64,000 nucleotides of DNA from Microbacterium murale (GCF_014635185.1 NZ_BMCM01000003.1:62001-126000), one strand, 5' to 3'. Shown: positions 28,464 to 40,743, counted from the stretch's first letter. Translations and numbers: made by a program. Notes: a model not told the origin generated them from the letters alone.

Positions 28464-30533
28464 CTATTCGACGCGGAAGAGCCGCATGGATGTTCCCGGC
28501 GTCATGAGCACGTCGCCGGGCGCGAACGTCTCTGATTCCCCGCCGGGATGTTCGTCGGAACTCGACCACAGCGACACGAATCGACTCGCATTCTCGAGCG
28601 CGGGCAGCGTGATCTCGATGGGGGCCTCGATGCCGTGTACGACGAGCAGGATGCGATTGGCCGGTTCGTCCACTGGCGTGGATGCTGCGACGTACTGCAG
28701 CGTGCGGTTGCCAGGATCGGTCCACTGCTCCTGCTCCATGGTCTCGCCGTTCTGGTCGTACCAGTCCATGACGGAGGCATTGGGCGTGTGTTCGCCGAGA
28801 CGTGCGTAGCGGCTCGGCCTGAGAGCGGGGTTCTCACGGCGCAGCCTTGTGAGCGCCGAGACGTGGGCGCGGAGGTCCTTCTGCCAGTCCTCGTCGTCCC
28901 AGCTCAGCCAGGTGAGGTCAGAGTCCTGGGCATAGGCATTGTTGTTGCCGCCCTGCGTGCGTCCGCTCTCATCTCCCGCCGTCAGCATCGGGATACCGGC
29001 CGAGAGCAGCAGGGTGCCGAGCAGATTCCGCATGGCCTTGCGCCGTGCGGCCTGGACCGAGGGGTCGGCGGTGGGTCCCTCGATGCCATGATTGAACGAG
29101 CGGTTCGTGTCGGCACCGTCGCGGTTGTCCTCGCCGTTGGCCTCATTGTGCTTGACGTCGTACGTGACCAGATCACGCAGGGTGAAGCCGTCGTGCGCGG
29201 TGATGAAGTTCACGCTCGCGAGAGGTCCTCGATCTTCGCTGAAGGTGTTCGATGATCCGGCCAGTCGAGTCGCGAAGCCGCCGATCCCCACGGGTGCGGA
29301 TGCGCGGCGCGCGTAGTCGATGTCGCTGAGCCAAAAATTGCGCACGCGGTCGCGGTAGCGATCGTTCCACTCCAGCCAGCCCGCGGTGAAGTTGCCGGTC
29401 TGCCAGCCGCCGAGGCCGACATCCCATGGTTCGGCGATGAGCTTGACATCCTGCAGAGCCGGATCGTCGCGGATGGCGATGAGGAGCGGATGCTCCGGCG
29501 TGTACTCATGGTTCTCGTCGCGGCCGAGTGCGGCTGCCAGATCGAAGCGGAAGCCATCGATCTGCATCTCCTGCGCCCAGTACCGCAGAGAATCCAGCAC
29601 GAGCCGTGCTGCGGCATCCTTCGAGGTGTCGAGGGTGTTGCCGCAGCCGGTGGTGTCGACGTAGACGCCGTCGGGCTGCTGTCGGTAGTAGTTCGCGTTG
29701 TCGATGCCGCGCAGGCTCGAGCGCGGGCCGCCGATGCCCTCCTCCGATGTGTGGTTGTAGACGACATCGAGGATGACCTCTATGCCCGCCTCGTGCAGCA
29801 GCTTCACCATGCCCTTGAACTCGGCGAGCACTGCCTCTGGACCCTCCTTGCGAGCGTCGTCCGTGGCGTAGGCATTGTGCGGCGTGAAGAAGTTGAGGGT
29901 GTTGTAGCCCCAGTAGTTCGTGAGCCCGCGCTCGAGAAGACGCGGCTCCGGAACGAAGGCGTGCACGGGGAGGAGCTCTATCGCGGTGATACCGAGCGAA
30001 TGGAAGTACTCGATCATCGCCGGATGGGCGAGACCCGCGTAGGTGCCGTGAAGAGCAGGCGGGACGTCTGGCTGACGCTTCGTCACGCCCTTGAGGTGCG
30101 CCTCATAGATCACGGTGCGATCGAGTGGGATGCGGGGCTTATGCGAATCCGCCCAGTCGAAGCCGTCGACGATGACGACCGAGCGCCACTCCTCGTATCC
30201 GTCGCCTTGGGCAAGACCCTTGGCATAGGGATCGAGCAGCAGGGTCTCGGGATTGAACGTGTTGCCCGGACCGTGCGGACCTCCGACGCGGACGGCGTAC
30301 CTGGTTCCGGGCCGCAGCAGGTCGGTGGTGACCTCCCAGACGTCGTCAGTTCCACGCTCGAGGTCGACCTCGTCGGTGACCCAGTCGAGGTCGGTCTCGT
30401 CGAAGATCACGAGTTCGATCGAAGAGGCGTTCTGCGACCAGACGCGCAGGGTCGCGCCGTGCTCATGCAGTCGGACGCCGAGATTGTCGAGGGCAGCGCC
30501 GCCGGGCGCGGTGAAGTCTTGGGACTCGGGCAT
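28464..30533 (-). CDS. glgX: Glycogen debranching enzyme GlgX
   Basis: 689 residues. Hydrolyses alpha-1,6 links of limit dextrins during glycogen breakdown. N-terminal CBM48 (ATLRVWSQNASSIELVIFDE), then a GH13 barrel of the isoamylase type with DVVYNHTSEEG, the nucleophile in IDGFRFDLAAALGRD, the acid in LIAEPWDVGLGGWQ and FITAHDGFTLRDLVTYD. The start ATG 30533 has TAATGT 6 nt upstream and no ribosome-binding site. It lies 63 bases upstream of glgE on the same strand, so the degradation and synthesis genes are adjacent but have separate promoters. Confidence 0.95.
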   Translation of the reverse strand: MPESQDFTAPGGAALDNLGVRLHEHGATLRVWSQNASSIELVIFDETDLDWVTDEVDLERGTDDVWEVTTDLLRPGTRYAVRVGGPHGPGNTFNPETLLLDPYAKGLAQGDGYEEWRSVVIVDGFDWADSHKPRIPLDRTVIYEAHLKGVTKRQPDVPPALHGTYAGLAHPAMIEYFHSLGITAIELLPVHAFVPEPRLLERGLTNYWGYNTLNFFTPHNAYATDDARKEGPEAVLAEFKGMVKLLHEAGIEVILDVVYNHTSEEGIGGPRSSLRGIDNANYYRQQPDGVYVDTTGCGNTLDTSKDAAARLVLDSLRYWAQEMQIDGFRFDLAAALGRDENHEYTPEHPLLIAIRDDPALQDVKLIAEPWDVGLGGWQTGNFTAGWLEWNDRYRDRVRNFWLSDIDYARRASAPVGIGGFATRLAGSSNTFSEDRGPLASVNFITAHDGFTLRDLVTYDVKHNEANGEDNRDGADTNRSFNHGIEGPTADPSVQAARRKAMRNLLGTLLLSAGIPMLTAGDESGRTQGGNNNAYAQDSDLTWLSWDDEDWQKDLRAHVSALTRLRRENPALRPSRYARLGEHTPNASVMDWYDQNGETMEQEQWTDPGNRTLQYVAASTPVDEPANRILLVVHGIEAPIEITLPALENASRFVSLWSSSDEHPGGESETFAPGDVLMTPGTSMRLFRVE

Positions 30534-30539
30534 GAGTAC

Positions 30540-30545
30540 ACATTA
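30540..30545 (-). promoter_or_regulatory. Leaderless-type promoter of glgX (TAATGT)
   Basis: TAATGT is followed by 6 nt and ATG 30533, with no Shine-Dalgarno sequence. Confidence 0.5.
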
Positions 30546-30625
30546 GGCGGGATGTGTTGCAGTCTCATGACAGCGCGTACTCAGTTCCATGCGCCGTGTC
30601 GCGAGAAATGGGGGAGAGTTAAGGG

Positions 30626-31795
30626 ATGCGGTTCTATCTCGATCACGCGGCGACCACGCCGCTGCGCCCTGAGGCGCGCGACGCCTGGCTGGATGCCACG
30701 GAAGTCGTCGGCAACGCGTCGTCGACGCACGGCGCGGGCCAGGACGCCCGCCGCCTGCTCGAGGAATCACGTGAGCGGATCGCCGCCGTCCTCGGGAGCG
30801 ATCCGATCGAGGTCGTCCTCACCTCCGGGGGGACCGAATCGATCAACACCGCACTGCGCGGACTCTGGGCGGCTCGAGGGTCGGGTGCCGATGCCATCGT
30901 GCTGCCCGATGGCGAGCACCACGCGAGCATGGACACGGTCTCGGCTCTGGCGGCCGAGGGCGCCGCAGTGCGACGGGTGCCCCTTGATGGGACCGGGCGG
31001 ATCGAGATCACGGCGTTCACCGAGGCTCTCGGAGGTGCGGCGCTGGCGACGGCACTCGTCGCGAACAACGAGGTGGGCACGATCAACGATGCCGCGGCTC
31101 TCGCCGGCGCGGCGGCGACGGCTCGAGTGCCGCTGCACTTGGACGCAGTGGGAGCCCTCGGACATGTGGCGCTATCGTTCCGGAATCTCCGAGCGGATGC
31201 CGGCGCGGGAGTGGGCCTGGTCGCGATGAGCGTCGCGGGGCACAAGATCGGCGCACCGGTGGGCGTCGGTGCGCTCGTGGTCGCTCGTACGGCCAAGCTC
31301 ACCGGTCTGCTGCACGGAGGTGCGCAGCAACGAGGACTCCGCGCCGGAACTCAGGACGTTGCGGGAGCGGCGGCTTTCGCGGTCGCACTGGAGCGTGCCG
31401 AGGCGGAGCGCGAATCGGAGGCAGCGCGGCTCACGACGTTGCGGGATCGTCTGATCGACGGCATCCGCTCGGCTGTCCCGCCGGCCGAGCTTCTCGGCGA
31501 CCCGGTCGACCGCCTGCCGAACAACGTGCACGTGCTGTTCCCTGGAGCGGTGGGGGAGAGCCTGCTCTTCCTTCTCGATGTCGCGGGGGTCGCGGCATCC
31601 ACCGGCTCCGCCTGCCAGGCCGGGGTCGCCGAGCCCTCGCACGTCGTTATGGCGATGGGGCGCAGCGAGCAGGACGCCCGCAACGTGCTGCGGTTCACGC
31701 TGGGACGCACCTCGACGGACGCGGATGTCGACGCGGTGCTCGCCGCGATCGGCGATGCGTATGTGCGCGCATCCGGAAAACTGAGCGCTCACTGA
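30626..31795 (+). CDS. Cysteine desulfurase (NifS/IscS type)
   Basis: 389 residues. PLP enzyme that takes sulfur from cysteine to a persulfide. N-terminus FYLDHAATTPLRPEARDAWL, PLP lysine in SVAGHKIGAPVGVGAL and the flexible catalytic-cysteine loop STGSACQAGVAEPSHV; the arrangement is class I (IscS-like). It lies 34 bases upstream of mnmA, which needs a sulfur donor, so the likely role is tRNA thiolation and/or Fe-S assembly. ATG 30626 lacks a well-spaced ribosome-binding site, though GGGGGAGAG lies about 8 nt away. Confidence 0.93.
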   Translation: MRFYLDHAATTPLRPEARDAWLDATEVVGNASSTHGAGQDARRLLEESRERIAAVLGSDPIEVVLTSGGTESINTALRGLWAARGSGADAIVLPDGEHHASMDTVSALAAEGAAVRRVPLDGTGRIEITAFTEALGGAALATALVANNEVGTINDAAALAGAAATARVPLHLDAVGALGHVALSFRNLRADAGAGVGLVAMSVAGHKIGAPVGVGALVVARTAKLTGLLHGGAQQRGLRAGTQDVAGAAAFAVALERAEAERESEAARLTTLRDRLIDGIRSAVPPAELLGDPVDRLPNNVHVLFPGAVGESLLFLLDVAGVAASTGSACQAGVAEPSHVVMAMGRSEQDARNVLRFTLGRTSTDADVDAVLAAIGDAYVRASGKLSAH

Positions 31796-31817
31796 GCCTG
31801 TCGAAGCGTCACGCTCG

Positions 31818-31823
31818 TAGACT
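31818..31823 (+). promoter_or_regulatory. Leaderless-type promoter of mnmA (TAGACT)
   Basis: TAGACT, then exactly 6 nt, then ATG 31830; no ribosome-binding site is visible in between. Confidence 0.55.
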
Positions 31824-31829
31824 GGACCA

Positions 31830-32927
31830 ATGCGAATTCTTGCGGCCATGAGCGGTGGCGTGGACTCGGCCGTCGCGGCGGCACGCGCCGTCGAGGCAGG
31901 ACACGACGTCACCGGAGTGCACCTCGCCCTCTCCAGGGCCGGCGGCACGCTGCGCACCGGCAGCAGGGGATGCTGCACGATCGAGGACGCCATGGACGCG
32001 CGCAGGGCGTCCGACAAGCTCGGCATCCCGTTCTACGTCTGGGACTTCTCCGAGCGCTTCCGCGACGACGTGATCGATGACTTCGTCTCCGAGTACAAGG
32101 CGGGCCGCACGCCCAACCCGTGCATGCGCTGCAACGAGAAGATCAAGTTCGCCGCCCTTCTGGAGCGCGCGATCGAGCTCGGCTTCGATGCCGTCTGCAC
32201 CGGGCATTACGCGACGCTCGTCGACGGCGAAGGCGGTCTCGAGCTGCACCGGGCATCCGACAACGCGAAGGATCAGTCCTACGTGCTGGGTGTGCTCAAC
32301 GCCGAGCAGCTCGCGCACACGTACTTCCCACTGGGCACGACGCCCTCCAAGGCGATCGTGCGTGCCGAGGCGGCCGAGCGAGGTCTCAGCGTCGCGCAGA
32401 AGCCCGACAGCCACGACATCTGCTTCATCCCTGACGGCGACACACGCGGATGGCTGGCCGAGAAGGTCGGCGCCGAGCAAGGCGAGATCCTCGACCGCTC
32501 CGGTGCCGTCATCGGCTCCCATGAGGGCGCGCATGCATTCACCGTCGGACAGCGCAAGGGGCTGAAGCTCGGTGTGCCGGCGGCCGATGGCAAGCCGAGG
32601 TTCGTGCTCGAAGTCAGGCCGGTGTCGAACACGGTGGTGGTCGGGCCGAAGGAAGCCCTCGCGATCGGTGAGATATCGGGGGAGCGGTACTCGTGGGCCG
32701 GCGCTGCACCAGTCGACTCCTCCTTCGAGTGTCATGTGCAGATCCGTGCGCACTCCGAGCCTGTTCCCGCGCGCGCCACGGTGTCGGCCGCCGGAGTGGA
32801 TGTCGTGCCGGAAGTGCCCCTCGACGGCGTTGCTCCAGGGCAGACGGCAGTGCTCTACATCGGCACCCGCGTGCTCGGGCAGTTCACGATCGACAGGACG
32901 GTCTCGGCGGTTCCGGTCGACGCGTGA
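31830..32927 (+). CDS. mnmA: tRNA-specific 2-thiouridylase MnmA
   Basis: 365 residues. Thiolates U34 of tRNA-Lys, -Glu and -Gln. The ATP-pyrophosphatase loop [15 protein letters not shown] is at the N-terminus; the two catalytic cysteines lie in [12 protein letters not shown] and [18 protein letters not shown] and [10 protein letters not shown] are further family motifs, and the C-terminal beta domain (from about 275) is complete. The start follows TAGACT by 6 nt (leaderless). Sulfur would come from the cysteine desulfurase encoded just upstream. Confidence 0.96.
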   Translation: MRILAAMSGGVDSAVAAARAVEAGHDVTGVHLALSRAGGTLRTGSRGCCTIEDAMDARRASDKLGIPFYVWDFSERFRDDVIDDFVSEYKAGRTPNPCMRCNEKIKFAALLERAIELGFDAVCTGHYATLVDGEGGLELHRASDNAKDQSYVLGVLNAEQLAHTYFPLGTTPSKAIVRAEAAERGLSVAQKPDSHDICFIPDGDTRGWLAEKVGAEQGEILDRSGAVIGSHEGAHAFTVGQRKGLKLGVPAADGKPRFVLEVRPVSNTVVVGPKEALAIGEISGERYSWAGAAPVDSSFECHVQIRAHSEPVPARATVSAAGVDVVPEVPLDGVAPGQTAVLYIGTRVLGQFTIDRTVSAVPVDA

Positions 32928-32956
32928 GCGGAGCCTCGGATGTCGGCCCCCGCTCG

Positions 32957-35287
<2,331 letters not shown>

Positions 35288-35352
35288 CCCGAAACAGGAC
35301 CAACCGCACGAAACAGGGCGTGGCACAGCCGTTCCGAGCGGAAGGACCTGTC

Positions 35353-35628
35353 TCAGTTGGTCGCGCGGATCTCGAATCCTCCTGGCGACGCCGCCGGCAC
35401 GTCGGTCACCGTCACTTCGTCGACCTGCGCACCCGCCGGCCCCTGCTTCAGCGCGTCGAGGACGGCCTGCACGTCGGCGTCCGCCCCGTGCAACTCGGCT
35501 TCCACCGTCCCGTCGCGGCGGTTTCGCACCCAGCCCGTGACGGCGTGAGCCGCCGCCGCGTCCTGTGCGAACCACCGGTACCCGACTCCCTGTACACGCC
35601 CACGCGTGCTCGTTCGCACCGACCTCAT
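35353..35628 (-). CDS. acyP: Acylphosphatase
   Basis: 91 residues, normal length. Hydrolyses acyl phosphates. The signature GRVQGVGYRWFAQDAA holds the phosphate-binding arginine; GWVRNRRDGTVEAE holds the catalytic asparagine. ATG 35628 has CATCCT 6 nt upstream, weakly resembling the leaderless promoters of the region. Convergent with ligA (65 bases) and preceded by the SfnB-like gene, which ends 31 bases from its start on the other side of its promoter. Confidence 0.92.
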   Translation of the reverse strand: MRSVRTSTRGRVQGVGYRWFAQDAAAAHAVTGWVRNRRDGTVEAELHGADADVQAVLDALKQGPAGAQVDEVTVTDVPAASPGGFEIRATN

Positions 35629-35659
35629 GGTTCAAGGATGCCAGGCCGGACGGCTGAGG

Positions 35660-36904
35660 TCAGGTGTACCAGGAAGGCTGAGGAATCTGGTTCAGAAGCA
35701 CGTACTCGCCGACCTCGCGCTTCTTGTACGCGATCGGATCGTGCAGGCTGTGCGTGCGCAGGTTGCGCCAGAAGATGTCGAGTCCGACGGAGTTCGCGGT
35801 CGCCCGGGCGCCGGTGAGCTCGAACACCTTCGTCGCGACTTCGAGCCCGTCATCGACGATGCGCAGTTTGCCGGCGGCGATCCTGACCGCGATCTCGCCG
35901 CGGCGGCGCTCCGTCAGTTCTTCACGTTGCGCGTGCAGCACGGCGCTGATCTCGGCACCGGCCGCATCGAGCAGCGCCTCGTCCGCCCAGAGCTTGGACT
36001 GAAGGACGCCGTACCCCTCGAGCAGGTACCACTCCTCGCTCGCGTGCTCCTTGTCGTCGCCTCCGTACGGCCATGCACGCGTCGACGTCCTGGAGTAGGC
36101 GGACGCCGTCTCCAGCGCGCCTTCCGCGATGCCGAGGTAGAAGTTCGCGAACACGAGCTGGATGGTCGGTACGTTCAGCGTGTTGTACGTGAGCGGCTGG
36201 AAGACGCGATCGACGAAACCCGCCGCAGACGCCCAATCGACGCGCACATCGCGGATCTCGACCGATCCCGACTCGGTGAGGCGCTGGCCGAGATTGTCCC
36301 AGTCGCCGGCGAAGACGATCCCCGGCTGATCCGTCGGCACGATCGCGAACACGTGGGTCTCGGTGCCTTCCAGAACGCCTTCCAGGACCGTGAGGTCCGA
36401 GATCTGACCACCGGTCGAGAACGACTTGCGGCCGGAGAACACGAGCTCATCGCCGTCCTCGCGCACAGTCAAGTCGGAGTCGCGCGGATTGACCGCGCCG
36501 CCGAACAGCAGGTTCCCGCTCGTGTAGAGCTCCTCGACGGCGGCGATCTGGTCATCGGTGGCGACGAGTCGTGCGGCCCACGCCCAGAGGTAGTGGTAGC
36601 CGAGGACCTGACCGATGGAGCCGTCCCCGCGTGCCACGATGCGGATGACCTTGTACGCCGTATCCCAGGTCTGCTCCGCGCCGCCGTGTGCGCGGGGACC
36701 GAGTAGGGTCACCAGTCCTGCCTCCTTGAGCAGCCGCACCTCCGCATGCGGGGTGGCGTTCGCGCGATCACGTTCGACCGCATCCACGGCGAGGATGTCG
36801 GAGACCTCCTGCGCACGGACGAGCCATTCCGCGCCGTCCCGGGGCGATCGTGCGCCCCGCCAGCGGTCGGTGAGGCCTGTGGTGACTGATTCTGCAATGG
36901 TCAT
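35660..36904 (-). CDS. SfnB/DszC-like flavin-dependent acyl-CoA dehydrogenase-fold oxidoreductase
   Basis: 414 residues from ATG 36904 with AGGGA upstream; the open frame to 37282 is not coding. The acyl-CoA dehydrogenase fold is evident (helical N-terminus, beta domain with RKSFSTGGQISDLTV, C-terminal helices), but the active-site base region and the sequence FYLGIAEGALETASAY, RAWPYGG and SLHDPIAYKKREVGEYVL place it with FMNH2-dependent monooxygenases and sulfur-acquisition oxidoreductases (SfnB, DszC). Such enzymes attack organosulfur compounds. No flavin reductase or sulfonate transporter is adjacent, so the substrate is open. Confidence 0.85.
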   Translation of the reverse strand: MTIAESVTTGLTDRWRGARSPRDGAEWLVRAQEVSDILAVDAVERDRANATPHAEVRLLKEAGLVTLLGPRAHGGAEQTWDTAYKVIRIVARGDGSIGQVLGYHYLWAWAARLVATDDQIAAVEELYTSGNLLFGGAVNPRDSDLTVREDGDELVFSGRKSFSTGGQISDLTVLEGVLEGTETHVFAIVPTDQPGIVFAGDWDNLGQRLTESGSVEIRDVRVDWASAAGFVDRVFQPLTYNTLNVPTIQLVFANFYLGIAEGALETASAYSRTSTRAWPYGGDDKEHASEEWYLLEGYGVLQSKLWADEALLDAAGAEISAVLHAQREELTERRRGEIAVRIAAGKLRIVDDGLEVATKVFELTGARATANSVGLDIFWRNLRTHSLHDPIAYKKREVGEYVLLNQIPQPSWYT

Positions 36905-37084
36905 GTGCGTCCCTGTCTGGTTCGTCGGCGATGTCCTCGCTGATCCGTGACATGAGGCTATGCAGCAGGGCCCACCGCGAGCCGATCTGTTACCGCGAGT
37001 AATGCCGTGTGACGGCAGATGTCCGCGAACCGCGACAGGTCGTGAAGTGGCCGTCCGACCGCGCACAGATTCGGACCGGAAGCA

Positions 37085-37122
37085 CGAAACGCCGTGGGAA
37101 CGAGATGTTCCACGGCGTTTCG
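37085..37122 (-). terminator. Terminator after DEAD-box helicase gene
   Basis: CGAAACGCCGTGG paired with CCACGGCGTTTCG, extended by GAAC/GTTC with one bulged base, 39 bases past the stop of the helicase gene. No long T run follows. The gap 36905-37160 otherwise shows no gene. Confidence 0.7.
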
Positions 37123-37160
37123 GGCCCGGCATCCGAAGCTGTGCTCGGATCGGGAAGGGG

Positions 37161-38981
37161 TCAGTCCTTGTGGCGGGGCTTGCGGAACGGCTTGTCGTCG
37201 CGGGTGGGACGATCGCCGTACGAGGGCCGCTCGCGGCGCTCGTAGCCGCCGTCGCTGCCGCCGCGTCGTCCTGGGGCTCCACGGTCGGCCTTGATCTCGA
37301 TCAGACGACCGGAGATTCGGGTGTCCTTGAGCTTGTCGAGCACCGCGGGGCTCAGGTTCGCGGGCAGCTCCACGATCGAGAAGTCCGGGTTGATCTTGAT
37401 GCCGCCGAAGTCATCGCGGCCGAGACCGCCTTCATTGGCCAGCGCGCCGACGATCTGGCGCGGCTCGACGCGGTGACGGCGGCCGACCTCGATGCGATAC
37501 GGCGCGAAGTCGCTGCGACTGCGACGTTCTGTGCGTGGTCCCGTTCCCCGCTCAGGACGGTCGCCGGAGTCACGACGCGGACGGTTGTCGCGTTCCACAG
37601 CCGCGGTGAGCGGGTCGTTGGCCGGATCCAGCAGCAGCGGCGTCTTGCCCTGCGCGACGACGGCGAGTGCAGCGGCGACGTCACCCTCGGGCACATCGTG
37701 GTTGCGCACGTAGTGGGCGACGATGTCGCGGAACGCCTCGATGCGGGTGGTCTCTGCGAGGGCAGCGGTGATGCCGTCGTCGAAGCGAGCCAAACGCGTG
37801 GTGTTGACGTCATCCGTGCTCGGAAGCGTCATCTGCGTCGGCGCCTGGCGGGTCGCCTTCTCGATGCTCTTGAGCAGGTAGCGCTCTCGCGGCGTGATGA
37901 AGCTGATCGCGTCGCCGGTGCGACCGGCACGGCCGGTGCGCCCGATGCGGTGCGTGTACGACTCGGTGTCAGTGGGGATGTCGTAGTTGATGACGTGGCT
38001 GATGCGCTCCACGTCCAGACCACGCGCGGCGACGTCGGTGGCGACGAGGATGTCGAGCTTGCCGTCCTTGAGCTGGTTGACGCTGCGCTCCCGCTGCACC
38101 TGCGCCACGTCGCCGTTGATGGCAGCAGCGGAGTATCCGCGGGCACGCAGCTTCTCGGCCAGCGTCTCGGTCTCGTTCTTCGTGCGGACGAAGACGATCA
38201 TGCCGTCGAAGTTCTCGACCTCGAGGATGCGCGTGAGGGCGTCGACCTTCTGCTGGTACGAGACGACGAGGTAGCGCTGTGTGATGTTCTTGCTGGATGC
38301 TGTCTTCGACTTGACCGTGATCTCTTCGGCGTCGCGCAGGTACTTCTGGGCGAGGCGACGGATCTGCGGCGGCATGGTCGCCGAGAACAGGGCGACCTGC
38401 TTCTCGGCAGGCGTCTGCGCGAGGATCTGCTCGACATCTTCGGCGAAGCCCATCTTCAGCATCTCGTCGGCCTCGTCGAGCACCAGGTACTTCAGCGCGG
38501 AGAGGTCGAGGGTGCCCTTGGCGAGGTGATCCATGATGCGACCGGGTGTGCCGACGATGACATGCACACCGCGGCGCAGTGCGGAGAGCTGCACGCCGTA
38601 GCCCTGGCCGCCGTAGACGGGCAGCACGTGCACGCCCTTCATCTTCGCGGCGTACGACTCGAAGGCCTCACAGACCTGGAGTGCGAGCTCGCGGGTCGGC
38701 GCCAGCACGAGGGCCTGCGGCGTCTTCTGCGCGACGTCGAGGCGTTCGAGCACCGGCAGCGCGAATGCGGCGGTCTTGCCCGTTCCGGTCTGGGCCATGC
38801 CCACGACGTCGCGGCCGCCGAGAAGCGTCGGAATGGTGGCCGCCTGGATGGGCGATGGGGTCTCATATCCCAGGCCGCGGATGGCGGCGAGGACGGGTCC
38901 GGTGATGCCGAGTTCCTCGAATCCGGGGGTCGTGGGGGATTCGTCGGTGGGCTCGTTCAAATCTGCATCTTCAGGGGTCAC
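37161..38981 (-). CDS. DEAD-box RNA helicase (CsdA/DeaD type)
   Basis: 606 residues from GTG 38981, fixed by TACCTT 6 nt upstream; the frame continues to 39014. ATP-dependent RNA unwinding in ribosome assembly and mRNA turnover. Q motif FEELGITGPVL, motif I AQTGTGKTAAFALP, Ia PTRELALQV, II DEADEMLKMGF, III FSATMPP, VI HRIGRTGRAGR. After the helicase core come a DbpA-type RNA-binding domain (YRIEVGRRHRVEPRQIVGAL, KINPDFSIVELPANL) and a basic, arginine- and glycine-rich tail (YERRERPSYGDRPTRDD). This layout is that of cold-shock DeaD proteins. Confidence 0.95.
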   Translation of the reverse strand: MTPEDADLNEPTDESPTTPGFEELGITGPVLAAIRGLGYETPSPIQAATIPTLLGGRDVVGMAQTGTGKTAAFALPVLERLDVAQKTPQALVLAPTRELALQVCEAFESYAAKMKGVHVLPVYGGQGYGVQLSALRRGVHVIVGTPGRIMDHLAKGTLDLSALKYLVLDEADEMLKMGFAEDVEQILAQTPAEKQVALFSATMPPQIRRLAQKYLRDAEEITVKSKTASSKNITQRYLVVSYQQKVDALTRILEVENFDGMIVFVRTKNETETLAEKLRARGYSAAAINGDVAQVQRERSVNQLKDGKLDILVATDVAARGLDVERISHVINYDIPTDTESYTHRIGRTGRAGRTGDAISFITPRERYLLKSIEKATRQAPTQMTLPSTDDVNTTRLARFDDGITAALAETTRIEAFRDIVAHYVRNHDVPEGDVAAALAVVAQGKTPLLLDPANDPLTAAVERDNRPRRDSGDRPERGTGPRTERRSRSDFAPYRIEVGRRHRVEPRQIVGALANEGGLGRDDFGGIKINPDFSIVELPANLSPAVLDKLKDTRISGRLIEIKADRGAPGRRGGSDGGYERRERPSYGDRPTRDDKPFRKPRHKD

Positions 38982-38987
38982 TACCCA

Positions 38988-38993
38988 AAGGTA
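38988..38993 (-). promoter_or_regulatory. Leaderless-type promoter of DEAD-box helicase (TACCTT)
   Basis: TACCTT plus 6 nt before GTG 38981. It decides the start of the helicase against the longer open frame. Confidence 0.5.
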
Positions 38994-39030
38994 GCGCGTC
39001 GAGCCGCCGCGCACCTGTGAAGACGCGGCG

Positions 39031-40731
39031 TCAGCTGCCGTTCGTCAGCGATTCGAGCTTCTCCTTCACCTGACGACGCAGCACCTTGCCGATCAGCGAC
39101 TTCGGCAACTCGTCCACGACGAATATCCTGCGCGGCACCTTGTAGGCGGTCAGGATGCTGCGGGCGAACTGCCTGATCGCCTCCTCATCGAGCTCCGCGC
39201 CGGCATCCAGAACGATCGCGGCGACGACCTCCTCGCCGGAGTGATCGCTGTGCAGCCCGACGACGGCGGCATCCACCACGGATGGATGCTGCCGCAGCGC
39301 GTTCTCGACCTCGGTCGGCGCCACGTTGAAGCCGCCGGTGACGATGAGCTCCTTGATGCGGTCGACGATCCGTACGAATCCGGCGTCATCGATGGTCACG
39401 ACGTCTCCGGTGCGGTACCAGCCGTCGACGAAAGACTCCTCGGTGGCCTCCGGCTTGCCGTAGTACCCGCCGAACACCTGCGGACCGCGGACCACGAGCT
39501 CGCCGGGCGTGCCGGCTTCGACGTCCTGAGAAGGATTCTCGGGGTCGACGACGCGGCATTCGGTGCCGGGGAGCGGCAGCCCGACGCTTCCCGGCACGCG
39601 GTTGTCCGCCACAGGGTTCGCCATCAGGACGGGCGAGCACTCGCTGAGGCCGTATCCCTCGACGAGATAACCGCCGGTGGCCTCCTCGAACGGTACAACG
39701 AGCTCGTGCGGCAGAGCCATGGCCCCGGAGATCGCGACCTCCGTGCCCGCGAGCGAGATGCCCCTGGCCTCGGCGGCTTTCAGCAGACGCTCGGCGATCG
39801 GAGGCACCAGCGGCAGGAAGGTCGCCGGATGCTTCTTCACCACGTCGAGCACGAGGTCGGGATCGAACTTCGGGAACAGCACGAGACGCGCGCCCATCGA
39901 CATCGCGAACGTCAGGCACAGTGTGAGCCCGTAGGCGTGGAACATCGGCAGCACCGCGTACACGACACAGCCGCGACCGCGCTGGATCGAGGGCACCCAT
40001 GCCTGGGCCTGCGCGGCATTCGAGAGCAGGTTGCGGTGGGTCAGCGCCGCGCCCTTCGGCGTTCCGGTCGTACCAGAGGTGTACTGGATGATCGCGAGGT
40101 CGTCGGTGGCCGGCTTCGGATGCGACGCCGGCAACGGGGATGCGCCGACGATCTGCTTCCAGGCGATCGCGCCGCGCACCTTCTCGGTGAGGGCTGCTCG
40201 CGATTCCCGCGCCTTGGCGATTGGCAGCGTCAGCGCGATTCGCGTGAGCAGCGGCATCGCGGTGGTGACATCCACCGACACCAGTGACGTGACGGCGAGG
40301 TCTGCGGGGAACTCCTGCACGGTCCCCACGACCTTGCTCCACACGATCGCGTGCTTCGCGCCGTGATCCTCGAACTGTTTGCGCAGCTCGCGCGGCGTAT
40401 AGAGCGGATTGTGCTCCACGACCACTGCGCCGAGGCGCAGGACGGCGTAGAAGGCGATGATGTGCTGCGGACAGTTCGGGAGCACGATCGCGACCGGATC
40501 ACCGGCGCGAACGCCCAGATCGCGCAGGCCGGCAGCCGCCCGATCGATGGCGCTCTGCATGTCGGCGTATGTCGTCTCCTGTCCGAAGAACTGCAGGGCG
40601 ACAGCATCCGGATAGTCACGCGCGGATGCTGCGACGATGTCGATCAGCGAGCCGTCGACGGCAGGAAGGTCTTCCGGAACACCCTCGGCGTAGCTGGCGA
40701 CCCAGGGGCGAGGGGGATCGAACGTCGTCAT
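39031..40731 (-). CDS. fadD: Long-chain fatty-acid-CoA ligase
   Basis: 566 residues, typical. Activates fatty acids to acyl-CoA through an acyl-adenylate. AMP-binding P-loop IIQYTSGTTGTPKGAALTHR, GYGLSECSPV, YRTGDVVTIDDAGFVRIVDR and the C-terminal catalytic lysine loop LPKSLIGKVLRRQ are all present. The start ATG 40731 has TAGGCT 6 nt upstream. It is divergent from gatC; only 72 bases lie between the two start codons. It may cooperate with the two thioesterases further along in fatty-acid metabolism, but that is not shown. Confidence 0.94.
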   Translation of the reverse strand: MTTFDPPRPWVASYAEGVPEDLPAVDGSLIDIVAASARDYPDAVALQFFGQETTYADMQSAIDRAAAGLRDLGVRAGDPVAIVLPNCPQHIIAFYAVLRLGAVVVEHNPLYTPRELRKQFEDHGAKHAIVWSKVVGTVQEFPADLAVTSLVSVDVTTAMPLLTRIALTLPIAKARESRAALTEKVRGAIAWKQIVGASPLPASHPKPATDDLAIIQYTSGTTGTPKGAALTHRNLLSNAAQAQAWVPSIQRGRGCVVYAVLPMFHAYGLTLCLTFAMSMGARLVLFPKFDPDLVLDVVKKHPATFLPLVPPIAERLLKAAEARGISLAGTEVAISGAMALPHELVVPFEEATGGYLVEGYGLSECSPVLMANPVADNRVPGSVGLPLPGTECRVVDPENPSQDVEAGTPGELVVRGPQVFGGYYGKPEATEESFVDGWYRTGDVVTIDDAGFVRIVDRIKELIVTGGFNVAPTEVENALRQHPSVVDAAVVGLHSDHSGEEVVAAIVLDAGAELDEEAIRQFARSILTAYKVPRRIFVVDELPKSLIGKVLRRQVKEKLESLTNGS

Positions 40732-40737
40732 GTCGAC

Positions 40738-40743
40738 AGCCTA
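40738..40743 (-). promoter_or_regulatory. Leaderless-type promoter of fadD (TAGGCT)
   Basis: TAGGCT, 6 nt, then ATG 40731. It faces away from the gatC promoter at 40792. Confidence 0.5.

Noticed and set aside
36960-39020. 686-residue plus-strand frame opposite the DEAD-box gene
   Set aside because: It is a high-GC mirror frame of a complete helicase gene.
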